A model generated the notes under the pieces. The model was not told where the DNA came from and ran no database searches. It saw only the letters and a program-made list of their open reading frames with translations. From Ancylostoma caninum (lineage: Eukaryota; Nematoda; Chromadorea; Rhabditida; Ancylostomatidae), in contig JBAJFG010000409.1 in NCBI GenBank assembly GCA_037903475.1, positions 620,001 to 684,000 on the forward strand: a DNA stretch of 64,000 nt. Direction: 5' to 3'. Below are positions 1 to 12,806 of this stretch, in pieces; the stretch's first letter is position 1; every line of letters starts with the position of its first letter. A program made the translations under genes and the position numbers.

Positions 1-556
1 GAAACGGAATCCAGATGTATGGAATTTCCGAAGCAAATTGATTAAAAAACTGATTTTGGCTAGGTTTGTTTGCTACGAGAACACAAAAAATACAGAGATA
101 GTGGGCTAAAAATTTAAAGATAGTGGACTAAAAATTAACTGGTATAAAATCTCAAACTATTTTTAAAACAATTATGGGAACCATGCTCCCTCTGCAATCG
201 CCTTCAACCTGTTCGGAATCACCCTACTCTATTACCAAAAAGTATGGAAAGATACTGCACAGTGGAATGTTTTTGAAAGTTTTAGGACTTTGTTCATCAG
301 AATTCTCAACAATTTATAAAATTTAGAATATTGAGTGCTAGGACAGGAGTTGATCGTAACATTTTGAAAAAAAAAAACAAAACACGTCTTAATCCTATCT
401 ATTATCATGACGTCAGCATTATCTTAATAAACTCGAGCGAATTTCTGAAGCAAATCCAAATCTACCGAGCGCATTCCACTTGTAACTCCACTATCGCGGG
501 GAAATAGTGCATCATTTCCAGACAATAAGAGCAGCTAAACACCACAGCAAACACAT

Positions 557-905
557 ATGCCACCATACCGCTCCTTTAATCAGTGCTTAACACGCCGAAC
601 TGCTGCCGGTCCGCACGCAGACGTTGGCGCCTTCAGGGCCAGAGGCAGCGCTGCCGTCCGCGGAGACGCAGGCGGGCGGCCGCGGCTGGCAGGGACCGAG
701 GGCGGTGGGTCGATCGGGTTGGCGCAGTGCCAGCGCCGCGAGTGCGACCTGCTCGGGTCAGCCGCGGGCGGGCGGCAGGCGGCGGCCGTCGAACACCCCG
801 CCGGCGACGCACTTCTATCAGCGCGCATCTTCATTATTATCACGTGCCGCCGACGCAGGTCTCGTTGGCGCTGTGACGCCAGCTGTCGCCAGCAGACGTC
901 TCTGT
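557..905. other. GC-rich, CpG-dense island
   Basis: This block is far richer in G, C and CpG than the AT-rich DNA on both sides; bases 1-556 show nothing recognisable. Several frames stay open through it, as expected of GC-rich DNA with few stop codons, and their translations are Arg/Ala/Gly-rich without a recognisable domain. It lies directly downstream, on the minus strand, of a more convincing coding-like frame at 840-1178, so it may be exonic or part of a gene edge, but neither can be shown. Confidence 0.4.
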
Positions 906-1178
906 AAAGTGTTCCACCTCCTTGATGTCTTCAGCCGTCTCGCTATTAAAGATTTTCATCCTGACGTCATCTAGCGAAAGTGTCAATCCATCCGGTTGAG
1001 ATGCAGCTCTGCTGCAGCTAATCAGCTGATCAACTACGTCTTGTTGTTCCATCGCCAGGAAAATTCCTATAAACGAGGACATCTTTGTCAAATAGTGTTT
1101 TCCATCACTTTCTCTCTCTTCGTTGGACTCACGTGGCCGTTTTATTTCTTGTCTGGCCGTTTTCTTCCTTGACTGCAT
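840..1178 (-). CDS. coding-like minus-strand frame, possible host exon
   Basis: The frame is open for 112 codons. The central part, from a Met near 1082 or 1052 to about 905, reads like ordinary protein: acidic and polar residues, mixed hydrophobics, for example LTLSLDDVRMKIFNSE and AEDIKEVEHFTE. The first 30 residues are Lys/Arg/Glu-rich and could be untranslated or intronic. I do not recognise the protein and see no domain. The 3' end runs into the CpG-rich island. No clear splice acceptor or poly(A) signal was identified, so exon limits are open. It could be a single exon of a host gene or a chance open frame next to GC-rich DNA. Confidence 0.3.
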   Translation of the reverse strand: MQSRKKTARQEIKRPRESNEERESDGKHYLTKMSSFIGIFLAMEQQDVVDQLISCSRAASQPDGLTLSLDDVRMKIFNSETAEDIKEVEHFTETSAGDSWRHSANETCVGGT

Positions 1179-4010
1179 CTCAAGTGGTCACCATAGAAGG
1201 CGAAATCACACGTGTTTCCTAGAGAACGCAAACCAATCATTCCTTTTTGCTTATTCTTGGAAATGCCTTCATGTACCTAGGTCAGATATGTGTGTTCTCC
1301 TGCGATCAGAAGAATCGTTTTTATTTCTTATTTTTTTCTTCAAGTGATTTCTCCATTAACGGCAAGCTTAAGGTAAATTCCCAAAGCTACTGAGAACCTC
1401 ATTCTTTCCCGTGGACAGCTAGGAAATGGCTGTTCGTTAATTATTATTGGTTAATTTTTAGTTTCGAGTCTTTATTATTTTCGATCCTTTTCAGCTGAAC
1501 ATCAGCGCCAAAATTATTTTTCAATTTTACTCCGGAATTTCCACAGTTCTTAAGGCGTTTTTTTCTTCACGCCACGTCTGTGCCAGCTCTGATTGAAAGG
1601 GTGCATCTGTTATAACCGCTAAACTTCCGAGAATGTTCTCATGTTACCTGTTACTTTCTTCTGCTTCCTCTTTTACAACTTCGTGAAGAACTCGTACAAG
1701 ATGCCTGTCAGGTCTGTTTGAGGAGAGTGGCTCAGTTTCTCAGCGATTCACGTGAATTTGACTGGGATTTTTCAACTTTTTTTGTTTTCTTACTAGTGAG
1801 AGTTATTCTGTTTGATCGGCTGCTTGTATTTGTCGATTACAACATAGATTTGTTGCTTTAATCTTATTATATAACCTGTTTTTCATAAGATTAATGTGAT
1901 GAAATTTGAAATTTGAAAATGGGAAACAATGAGTGGAATCGTAAGTACGTGTTTTCCTGGCATTACACTAATGCTCTTTCATTCATTCTCTGAAAACTTA
2001 TCTGTTTATCCCTCAATTACACTAATTACCACACATGTTAACATTCAGCATCAACGTCAATAACATTAGACATCAAAGTCAACTTTAACGGTTATGGAGC
2101 ATCTGAAATATGAGATTTCCTCTTAGACCTTTCAAGGCTAAATCCCTCCTTTCATTCATCAGAAGTACAAAAGGGTAGTTACTGATTGTTACTTACTGTT
2201 TTCTTTTGATGATATAGTGGCAGGAAGTTTCTAATGTACGAGGTTTCTACGATTATGTGCTGCCTGCCTGTTCATTAAACGTACGTACTTCCAGCCCTTC
2301 TTGAAAAAGTCTTATTTTGATGTAAACTTGATCAATTCTATATAATGTTCGAGTTCACTTTAAGTTTGGCGATATGCATGTGTAGAAAGTTCCATCCTAA
2401 TTTTCTCAATTGTTTTTTTTTAGGGCAAAAACAATTTTTGTCACTTATATGTTTACATGTGGAAGTGTAACACTATCCTTTTGGATTGGTTTCAAAAGCG
2501 GTTTTATGAGGCCAAATTCTTTCATTTGCCCTCCTACAATCTCGGTTTGATTCTTTAACCGGTTATCTTGCGCTGTTCTATTGACCCTCCTTTTCCTTTT
2601 TCATATCATTTAATCCATATTTATGCTTACTATAAAGGCAAGCTCGTGTACAAGAAACAAACTCAACCACTGGAAATGATAAGATATTGTTAGAGAACTA
2701 TGCCGGCAGCTACGTTTAATACGTGAGATAAAACTTAGAACAAATGACAAAATTTTACAATTTAATAACATTTAATAATTGATTAATAATTGCAAATTAA
2801 TAAATAATTAATATTTATATTATTAAATTATTATTATAATAATATTATTATTGTTATTTATATTACTACTATATTGATGAATAATTACTGAATTCAATAA
2901 CATGCTGTTTAAATTCAATGTATTGTGTATGTCATATTTAACAATCTCTGTGCTCTTCGCCTTCTAGGATTATAACAATTTAAGCCTAGTTGGTCGAACT
3001 TTCATGCTGCCGCTAACATGATGGAAGCAACAGTAGTAGAATTCAGACACTATCTATGAGTTATATAAAATTTGGTTTTTTTTTCAATTTGAGCTTAAAG
3101 GAAAAGTGAGGTAAGCTCCCACTTATCACTCTTCATCTGCTCACCCATTCATTCGCCACTTCTGCTTCTCATTACACCAATTTGCTCATTAGTCATCGAA
3201 ACGCAGTCAAGGTAATACGCAGAACAGGTGTTTTCCAAGAGATTGAGCACGTGAAAGCGCTGCTCTATGACTGTGTCTCGATAACATGATAAATCCCCAC
3301 AACATGTGATAATAAGGCTTTTTCCTCTTATCTTTAATTGAATAATGTGATTTTCTGTGTTTTCCCCGAACTGATGCGTATGTTGTTTGTGCTTTAAGGT
3401 GCTTCAGATCCAGTGCTAAGAGAAAAAGTTGAATAGTGGGACATTGTATATAGGATTTGTAGTTCAGTCACACTCTCATTCGAATAGAAGCTCTCTGCAT
3501 CCCCATTCGTCTGAACTATCTGTCAGGAGGTGAGATATTTTAAAAGAGGTAATCCATCGAACCCTGCAAATTCTGAAAATAATGAAAGTGAAAGTTGAAC
3601 AGAGGCATGAACCTATTTTTCTTATTTTCCCTTTTTCCTTATAATATGTTGATTGGGCCGGATCTTGTTGTGTTCAAAGTTTTGTGCCTTAAAAGAGCGG
3701 TGCGGCACAGGTGGGATTGGTCAGTCGGAAGAATTGACTAATATATACTTCTATTCGTTTTTTTTTATTCGTGCAATATTATGAAACGATTTGGGATGAA
3801 GTAGTAAAAGTTTTTTACTTGTTTATCCTTTTATTTACTTATTTATTTATGTCTTATCCATGATTGGTTCCCGATTTTATACGATTTTTCCTTTCCGTAG
3901 TCTTCTAAAAAATTTCAAGACGATGAGGCTGTAATTTTCACATACCTGATTCCCCACATCCACTTGTTCTGGGTTTAAAACCGTTCACTTAACCAACCGG
4001 CATCAGAACG
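1179..4010. other. intergenic or intronic AT-rich DNA
   Basis: No gene-like frame was found in about 2.8 kb. A strongly AT-rich low-complexity patch lies near 2755-2890, made of TAA/ATT permutations. A TTTA-type simple repeat lies near 3830-3850. Nothing else recognisable. Confidence 0.5.
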
Positions 4011-4014
4011 GACG

Positions 4015-4270
4015 GTACAGTAGAGCGACTTACACAAGATGCATGCGTCAGTTGCGCTTTTTACGGACGCACGCATCTATTTTAGGACGACTTTTCATGA
4101 TGACCGGCCAATGTAACGCCAATACCGCGCAGCCGCCGCTAGTAACAACAAGCCCGCAAACGCGTGCGTCACAAATGCTTCTGAGCTGCGTGAAAGCTGC
4201 GAATGGTCCTATCTTTCATCATATACATAGAAGCCCGTGCGTCTAACGCACGCATCTCATATAGGTTGTC
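4015..4270. repeat. MITE-like repeat, family A (GACGCACGC ends)
   Basis: Both edges carry the same GC-rich motif in opposite orientation: near the left edge ATGCATGCGTCAG, at the right edge GACGCACGCATCT-like sequence followed by a short AT stretch. The interior also has GCGTGCGTC. Related ends occur at 35525-35645, 52355-52605 and about 62225-62270, where the outermost bases read AGGGCAATTTATA or its complement. A non-autonomous DNA transposon family is the simplest reading; no transposase frame is present. Confidence 0.5.
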
Positions 4271-5507
4271 CCAATGCCTGCTCCAAGCCTTTCTCTTCGG
4301 TCTCTTCGAGTACATACCTTACACTTTCTTTCGCACTCTCTTGCTCTAATCCCTCGGACTACGTATGTCTATTAACTGGTGAGACGAACTCTAAATGTTG
4401 TTTGACTTGTGTATGTTTTTTCCCACCATGGCTTTCCCCATTCCATAGATTTGCGCCCGTTTTATTTTTTTTATCTCCTTTGTTTTCTTTTCTCACATTT
4501 TTTCCGTTATTAGCCTGTTTGATACACCTTATTTCTTCCATGCTATTCTTCTCTTGCCACTTAAAAATTTTCCATAAGTGTCTTCACACCATTTATTACC
4601 GATTATTTTCTTTCTTTTTTGAAACTTTATTTTACATCCACTTTTCAAAATTTTTCGTGTCCAACGTGGAAATCCCGAAATTCTCCCATTTCCGTTGCAT
4701 TACATGTGTTTGCGCCATTGCACGTGCACATTTTTTGACCTCCAACTTGTCAATACGTGACAGCTGTACGCAACAGCGACATTATGTCGTCACAATGTCG
4801 GCGTAATGTTTTCTGCGCAGTTTTTCCAATCAAATCATAATGATTGCGCCGGCTTGTGCATTTGCGGACTTTCATGCATTGATGGATTTTTTGTCGGATG
4901 AAATATTGCCCGCTAGTTCTCATGCTTGGAAAATCTAGTGCGTTAGCGCGTGCGCTGAAGTTGAACCTGGAAATTTTTGTTCTTGAGCTGGGTCCGTCTC
5001 GTAGAAAAAATTATAAGTAACTGTTCCAACGTCACGGCTGTGTGTCGAATTAAATGCTGGTTCTGCAGCTACATACAGTACGTAGAGGTAGCGACGCCTT
5101 CTTTGAGGATTTTCAGAATCGTAGTAGTTTGATGCATTGCTTCACCACTTCCGCAGCAGCACCGACTGCGCGGTTTCAAATGGAGTCCCAGGGGGAGGGG
5201 GGACGGGGGTGGAGCGATGTACTTCGGAAAGGGCGGTGGAGCTGCTCTGTCATTTGGTAATAGCTAGCACTACCATTCGTCTAACTGGTAGACCACAGAT
5301 CACAGGCGCACCACCTTCCCAAGTACTCACCCATTTGACGGTGTAGGGTCCCCGACATTTAAACTTGACTGAGGTCCAATACCCGGAATTTCCGGAACGG
5401 TTTGATATTGTTTCGAATGTTGAGAGTTTGCAGCCAGCGGAAGGGTGAGGTGGGGGCGTGGGCGAGGGCGTGAGTGCCCACGATTTTGGGGATCCGAACG
5501 GGCGTAT
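4271..5507. other. unassigned, T-rich plus strand
   Basis: A 189-codon plus frame crosses 4237-4806 but is dominated by Phe, Ser, Leu and Cys from T-rich DNA and is probably not a protein. G-rich stretches occur near 5190 and 5450. No other feature seen. Confidence 0.4.
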
Positions 5508-5762
5508 GGTCTGTTAGCCCAGGGATTGCCTCTGGGTGGATTTTGTCCGCAATTGCGACCGCAGTGATATCGGCCGGCCGATCAGCTGGTTTGATCGGAG
5601 AAAGTAGCGAAACATCAAAACGGAAGGAATTTCATCACATGCATATCAAAAATTACAGAAAAAGAATGTAAAATGGATCGGAAAAGCTGGTCGGCTGGCC
5701 AATACCACTGTGGTCCCAATTGCAGACAAAGTCCACCCAAAGGCACCCCCTGGGCTACCAAA
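5508..5762. repeat. inverted repeat with arms of about 85-90 bp
   Basis: The left arm (about 5508-5602) and right arm (about 5671-5762) are imperfect reverse complements. Left reads TTAGCCCAGGGATTGCC and GATATCGGCCGGCCGATCAG; the complement of the right reads GTAGCCCAGGGGGTGCC and GGTATTGGCCAGCCGACCAG. The roughly 70-bp spacer is AT-rich. There is no coding content. It is probably a MITE or foldback repeat; target duplications were not identified. Confidence 0.65.
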
Positions 5763-6784
5763 CTGGCAAAATAAGGGGTCGGGAATACTACATTATTTCT
5801 AGCCATTTTATAAAGTGTTTGAGTTGTAGAAATCAGAGATACATTTTTTTGGGGGGGGGGGGGTGTACCCTTCTGCATCGGCTATTGAATCCTAAATATA
5901 GCCTGTTTCAGAAACGACGGTAGAAAAACGTATGTAAAGCGAAAAACGCGTATTTGCCAACTGCCTGCTTTTCTCCTCCACCCCCGCCCCCCCCCCCCCT
6001 GCGCACACTGTCCCACGCTCTTTTTCTCTAATACCTCTCCTGCTACCCTCTCTAACGAAACGGATCACATCAGTGGTGATCATTACGGAAAGGCGTAGCA
6101 AGGAGGAGCGACTTTCACTCGGGTCTTTTTTTTTTTGAAAAATGAGGTTTGTTCCTGGGTAAATTCTGGGCATTGACTGTTACAGAAGCAACTGGAGGGA
6201 AATAAGCCAATTCCTAGCAGGTACGAGGGTCGACTGCAATATTTCCCGGAAATTTTCCACTCATTCGCCGGGGAGTATGCGTTTATGCGTTTCCATTGGT
6301 GTGGGCACCGCTATTGATTTCTTCGTACATTTCTTTTCGCATACAAGTGCACATCTCGATGCATATGCGTGTGCGTATGAGCCTGAGCTGTGTGGCTTTT
6401 TTCACGTTTTGCTCTCATTGTGAGGAATTCTCTGTTGTTTTCATGCCTATTGATCGTGTGTTTATGCATTCCGCCAAGTTCAGAGCAGTTATCCGTGGGA
6501 AGTACTTTTGAAATTGACTCGGCGCTGATGTTTTTGTTGAATTCTGCGTAGCTCGTTATCATTTATGCTTCCCAAGCAGCCCGAGTGTCTTCAAATGTCA
6601 GTTATACGATTTCTTTGGATTATTTCCCAGCTGTCAATAATTACTTCCGCGTTTATCGAATTTTCGCTTATTCTACTTTAAATAATTTCTTCCTTGAGTT
6701 TTCTGTTCCCTACAATAATTTTAGAAAATATTAATCGGCAAAGTTGCCTTTCCCTACTACAGACCTAAAAACTACACGCTTTGG
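5763..6784. other. unassigned, with homopolymer G and C runs
   Basis: Long G and C runs lie near 5850-5863 and 5987-5999. A minus frame over 5892-6173 is open but includes the homopolymer run translated as poly-Gly, so it is doubtful. No other feature. Confidence 0.4.
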
Positions 6785-7575
6785 TGCCACGGCTTCCTCA
6801 TTGATCGACGCTGCGCATGTGACGCCAACAAATCGATAATGCGCCGCCGATCGTGGCGCCAACTATAGGTGCTGCTTCGCGTATTCATCTTCACTCTTCT
6901 CGTATACCTCCATCTCCGCATTTACCATGTTTCCAAATGCTCTTCTCAAAATAATTACTTTCGTGGGTTGATTGCTATCCTCAGTTTTTGGGGATACTGC
7001 ACATTCCGTTGGTAAGGTTTGCTTATTGTATGCGCCCGTGGCGCCGGAAAAATCAATAATGCGCCATGCACCTCGGCGCTAACTATGGATGCTGCTTATG
7101 CAAATCTTTCGTTTTCTCCTCATTTTCAGTGGTATGTTTCGTACCAGTGTTCTTCTTGTCCTCATTGTTTCTTTTTTACACTTCCCATTTCAGCGTTCCA
7201 TACCCTCCTTGGTTTGTGCTTCATTATTCATTTTAATTTCTTTCCATGCTGGCATTTTCTTCAAACTATCAGGTATCTATTACAAACTATCAAACTTCAA
7301 GTAATTTGCTCATTATTTCTCTCATGCCAAAAAAAAACTGATAAGGCACCGGACAACAATAGCTACTGCATCGCGTATCCATATTTTTTTCTCTGTGTTT
7401 GTTTACTTCTGCTATTATTTAATTTTGCTAATGTTCTCCTACGAGTAATTACTCTGTTGGATTTTAAGTGCAAAACTTTCCTCCAAGTCAAACATTTTGA
7501 TAGCGCAGTCTTATTGATCGTTGCGGCGTCTATGGCGCCGAGAAATCAATAATGCACCTTGCAGCGAGGCGACAA
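6785..7575. repeat. spaced direct repeats with a GC palindromic core
   Basis: Similar blocks occur near 6800-6880, 7020-7095 and 7510-7590. Each contains, in order, a TTGATCG- or TTATTG-like start, TGGCGCC, AAATCAATAATGC(G/A)CC, a GGCG(C/A)(C)AAC-TAT stretch and a (G/T)GC(A/T)GCT-like end. A weaker copy lies near 7345-7370. The spacing is irregular. No transposase is present. This is a local repeat family of unknown type. Confidence 0.5.
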
Positions 7576-7681
7576 CTATTGGCACTGCAAGGCATCGACT
7601 ATGAACCACAGATTTTCATGATTTTTCTTCTGTTCTTTTTTTGGATGGTCCCACCGCAGTTTTCCTTGATACTATTGTACC

Positions 7682-8235
7682 TGAGCGGCCCCACTATCGA
7701 CCCCAGACTCAAAATCATGGATTCCTCTGAAAACTTGCACACAGGGGTAATTCGAGGTGCTGATCACGAATATCATATTTATTTCGCATGACGGTATAGT
7801 CTTTATTAATTTCATCGATTTTTTTTCCAATTCCAACCCATATCTCAGATCTCTCTGAAAAAAGTGCAGTTTGACGTTTTTGAAGTTGCTGATCACGAAT
7901 ATAATCGCCCTTTTGTAGCATATTCTCGTTGATTTTCTCCAAATTTTTTTTTCTGTAAGGCTGTGTACTTTCCGACTTCACTGGAGTTTTCGCCACCAAG
8001 TCGACCTTTTCTCGGGAAATCTTTACAATATTTGTAACCAGCACCTTCAGAAACCCCCGTATGCAAGTTTTCAGAGAGACCCGGGAGAGGGTCAATGCCT
8101 GGGAAAAATCAATAAAATCGACAATACCATGCGAGATGAATATGATACTAGTGATCAGCACATCGAATTACCTCTGTATGCAGGTTTCCAGAGGAATCCA
8201 TGGTTTTCAGTTTGGGGTCGATAGTGGGGCCGCTG
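7682..8235. repeat. compound inverted repeat built from four related units
   Basis: The outer arms match as reverse complements: the left begins GCGGCCCCACTATCGACCCC near 7686 and the right ends with its complement at about 8233. Each arm then carries a CTCTG(A/G)AAAC(T/C)TGCA motif, a TGCTGATCAC motif and an ATCGAT-containing tail, over about 150 bp. Between them sit two more diverged units, one in each orientation (about 7845-7945 and 7960-8090). The same core recurs in the tandem array at 28806-29340. Minus frames across it are probably not genes. Confidence 0.65.
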
Positions 8236-11200
8236 AAGTATTTGTGTCAGTTTTTTCCTGCTTCTTGCTCAGAGGGGGCGTTTTTGCTCAGCGTCGCATT
8301 TACTGGCATTTCTATGTTCTGCTGCTATTGTGTTGCTTCCATAGCGACAATCTTCTTATTTCGATTCCTTTTTCTCCATTTTTATCCTTAGAAATTTTAT
8401 TGAATTCCGTAAATATGGTGATTCTCTTCAAAAAACTCCGATTTTCTTGAACTTTTTTTTGGAAATTTCCGACATTTCATTCTGCATTGCGGCTACCACA
8501 CAGGCTTTTTTTTTCAAAATCGACGATAGTTGGGCGTTTTCCCCATCGTTTGCTTTTCTCACATGCCTGTCGGAATATTGCGCACTTTTCTGCTCTCTTT
8601 TCATCTCTAATATATATCTCTACAGTTATGTTCCGCTATGGAATGGAGCATAAAGACCATGGTTTTTTCTTTTTTTTGTATTCTTTCTTACTTTGAGTAT
8701 TTTTGGCCTCCCGCTTCCCGAAATTTCCTCAAAGCAGGTGCAGAATGAGACAAATAAGATGTTTCCCATTCGGGTGGTGGGGACGTCTTTTTCAATTTCA
8801 GTGTTTTTACTATTGTGGATTGAAAGCGTCGGTGCTCTGCTCTTCCAGATCCCGTCTATTTCTGGAGATGAGTTGGGAAAATGGAGCTATCAATACGTCA
8901 TCCTTTGTAGAAAAAATCTTTGGAAAGTGGTAGTCATATGGTATGGGCAGTTCTGCCACGCCGCGTGGACAGAATTTCCTCTCGGCTCCTCTGGATCGTG
9001 AGAAATGTTGGGCGGAAAATGGGAGAAATCATGAAACTTCATGAAAGAAATATGGAACTTCAATGTTAACTCCTCGACTTTATTCTTTATTGCGGGTATA
9101 ATTTTGAACACTTTCCATGTTATTCCTTCTCGTCTGCTGTATTCACGCTTCGAACAATAACTCGGTTAATCTACGATCTCGGACCCTCCCCCCCCCCCCT
9201 CCGAGTGAAGGTTCTTCCCCTGGCTCGGCTAAAAGTGAAGGTTGAGTGAGCACGATGCTCAGGGTATTCCATCTATGGTCACGCGTCTATCCAGGTTTTT
9301 GCAGAATTTTCCCGTTTTCCTTTTTATGCCGTCAGTCTTGAAATTTCTGCACGTTCCTGGCATCGGCATTAGTCATGTCGTCTTTACATGTTCCTGACAT
9401 TTCCAGAAAATTCCACGTGTATAAGTGTATATTTTTATTCAGTTCAGGATTATATCATGCCTACATAATTCTGCAACCCTGTCGTTTTTGTCGGATTTGG
9501 TTTCCATTGACAGTGTTACTGTCATTATTGTTGTTTATACCGCTGCTGCATTCCACTTCCTCGTTTTTTCTTCGAGTTTTTCCATAAAAATTGCAAAGGT
9601 CATCCGTCCTTTCTGATCAAAGAACACTTCAATTCCTGTAACAGTTCTCCTTGGCCCACCCATATGTTATCGATTCCCTCCCACTATCACTTATAGGTAT
9701 TGTTATGCAACGTGTCTCGCATAACAACAGCGCACTTATTTGATACTTTATGTCGTGTCACTTATTTTCTTGACAAATGTGACACTTGTGACAGTCATGA
9801 CCAGTCCATTGCTATTCTAGTGATCATCCATTGGAAAAAGTCCTAGAGTTTGTCTGGAATCTCCAAAATCATCAGAGTTTTCCTGGTCTCTTTGAAGTTC
9901 CTACGATCAGTCATTGAATTTCTCATTTAACATTGACTTCGCCGATTCTCATAATTCTGTGATATTTTCCTGCGGAATCCAGAATTTTCTCTTTACCTAG
10001 TTTGCCGTACTTTCTCCTCGCTGCCGATTCAGTTAACATTTTCTTTTGTTTGAAAATGAAATTTGCGACAATGTGTGTCATTTTCTTGACATGTGTCTTG
10101 CCCATGACAGTCATCGCTAGTGAGCTGCTATTCTAGTGACATTCACATGGACAATTTCTGAAACCTGGCTGAAATCTTCGGATTCCAACTGATTCTCTAC
10201 TGATCATTAGTTTATTCTTTGTTTTTTTTTAATCGATTTCTTCGATTTCGATTGCTCAAGGATATTTTCCTCAACAATAGAATTTCTGCTCCTTGTTTGC
10301 CATTTCTATTCATTCCTGGTCCTGTTTCTGCTTTGAATCGCTTGGAAAAGACGTTTCCAGAACTGGCTGTTGAAGTCCATCAAATTTTTTGAAATTTTCC
10401 CTCGTCTTTTTATTTTCCTAGAATTTTCATCTTGGTTTTCTGCCATTTTCTACCTTTGTTTCTCTTCACATTGTTCATTTCAATCTGTACTGCTGTAGAG
10501 TAATCCCGGAGCCTCATGTAGCACATCTTGTAGAACATCTTATTGGCGTTTTGTCTGTATCCTTCTGAAGATTTTGATTCATTTTGGTTAGCTTTTGCTT
10601 AAGAGTGTTTTTCACTTTCTTATTACGAATGTTTTTCCTTCTACTTTATTTATTTGTTTATTTAACGCATATACGCCGCAATTGGTGAAGTTAGGTATAA
10701 GACAGCAATCACAGAAGCAATTAAAATAGAACAATACTGAAAAAAAAAAACGTGGGGACTGAAGAGACCAACATCATCTACAGCTGACGGTTGAGCGGAA
10801 ACTACCTGTAATCCATCTAATTTTGCTCGTATCAGTTACGTATTTATGGTTTAGGGGTACTACTGTAATATGCCAAAAAAAAAAGGAAAAATCAAAAACA
10901 GGAACTGAGCTGACTGAAATCTGAGGAGAAAAAAGCAAGCAGAAAAAAGGGATAGACTTGTCCTAGTTCTGTGTACGGTAATCGCGACAAATTTGGTTTT
11001 TTTCTGTGATTACAGACTCAGGTAATAGAACGGCTTTGAATAGAATATACGCTGTGAGAGCGTGCAGAACGTAATACTCACAGCTGCACAACGATGTGAT
11101 TTGTCAGCTATTTTTAGTTGCAGAGGGTAACGGTAGCCTTGTTATTGCTCCATTTCTTCTCACTCTATGTAAATACTGTGTCAAAATTATTTGCTGACAA

Positions 11201-11540
11201 CTCCCGTTACAGGAGCCAAAAGGCTCATTACTGTTCAACGTTGTTTACTGTTGTTTACGTTAACCAATGCAAATGTCAGCTACTGGATAATGTCTAATAG
11301 GGTCTACTCCTATCGTCGTGACGGGGGTTAGACCTAGGTATACACAACCGTTGCGGACCGCATACAACCCCGGGTAATTCCTTCCTTGCCCTTTCCGATG
11401 AACAGTGCCACATTTGTGACGCAAGTACGTTACCTAGCCCATGTTATGTTCACTCTTTCATGATTACCCATTGACACATCCATACCATCAATGTCAGGCA
11501 AGTTTGCACACCATTCCTCTCCCTAGATAAGTTTGAGGAG
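8236..11540. other. unassigned AT-rich DNA
   Basis: No convincing exon was found. Several T-rich plus frames are open but look like low-complexity translation. A C run lies near 9188-9201. A TTTA-type patch lies near 10645-10665. The stretch 11260-11500 has short ACCTAG/TTACC words like family B repeats but could not be delimited. Confidence 0.4.
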
Positions 11541-12715
11541 TTGATGAAACTAGCGGTCACTTTGTGTTCTGCACCTCGTTTCTTAAAACGCTGCTATCCT
11601 AACTGCTTACTTTTCATGAGTAAACTAGTAGCGACACTTGCTTTCCAAGGCTATCCTTCATCTTTGGCAGCGAGCCGTTTCTGCGTTCTTGTTCAGCGCA
11701 AACCTCAGGATGTGGCAGGTTTCAGAAATATTGGCTTCAATGATGATAGGGGTCAAATTGGATCTACAATGGAGACCTTCCCCACTGCGTCTGATGTTTT
11801 GGAGAACTGCACACGAGTGATTTTTACTGATGAAGCTCTTCCCCACCTTGGACAGCAGTGCATTGCTTCAGAAAGAATTTTCAGTTTCCATCTTCTGCAA
11901 CGCTTCCAAGTATCATAACTAAATTCTGCGTTCTCTCATGCTAACACGTTTCGCTGTTGTCATGCTGTTCCCAGTACTTGTAGTGTTCTATCTGGACCTC
12001 TCGACTGACCAGTGTGTTCATCGCTCTCTGCATGGCTCCGTATGCGTCTGATCCATGCCCTCCTAGTTTTGCAGTGGATCGATTTCTTGTGAATTTTCCA
12101 GGAATGTGGAATTGCGACAACTGTGCGGCGTGCAGATGATTAAGGCCTTCCAGTAGAGCATCAAAATCAAAAAAAAAATCAAAGTGCAAAATGGACGGTG
12201 CATTGATGTTGTTGCTAGGAATAGCCGATCAAGAAACAGGATTGTACGGCTAGGCTTCGTGAGAGGATCACGACTCTTTTCAAATTCGGACGTGGTAAAA
12301 CGTGGAACATTGATGTGCAGTTACGAAACATCGAGGTAGCACAGAGGAAGGGGTGCTGATTCAAAAATAAAATCAAACCGGAAAAGATCCATCGCAGTGA
12401 GGATGGAACTAGCAACAGAATTTGAAACAGTATTTATGCCGCACCCTGTACATACAGGGCACATCATAAATATTGACGCACTGAAATTATACTATAAGAG
12501 GGACAGCATTCGGGAAACCCCTACATATGCTCTAACTTTAATATTGCTTTACGTTCTAATGTTTTTTTCTGTCAAGCTTGACCTATTTCGAAAGCGTGTT
12601 ATGCATTTTGTGTCACTGCTTTTTTTAATGCTTTCTGTTTTAAAAGTTTTATTTGATTCATGCATGTGTTTCACATGCCTAATAAAGAAAGAAAGATATG
12701 CATATCCAAAATGAA
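11541..12715. other. coding-like debris on both strands
   Basis: Short open frames occur on plus (11541-11918) and minus (11658-11846, 11941-12189). The minus frame 11941-12189 ends in ordinary-looking protein (for example GKFTRNRSTAKLGGHGSDAY) but stop codons interrupt it in both directions. No transposase or host domain was recognised. It may be a decayed mobile element or pseudogene; function unknown. Confidence 0.25.
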
Positions 12716-12806
12716 GACCATGTCTTAGCGAATACAACAAATCCACTATTGTTCAGAGCGCGCTCTCGTGTTGTAAAGCCAGCCATGTAGATGCCCGGAG
12801 AGAATA

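Noticed and set aside
4237..4806. 189-codon plus frame
   Set aside because: It is dominated by Phe, Ser, Leu and Cys from T-rich DNA, without domain or splice context.
7019..7552. 177-codon plus frame
   Set aside because: T-rich composition and overlap with the GC-cored repeats; translation looks like noise.
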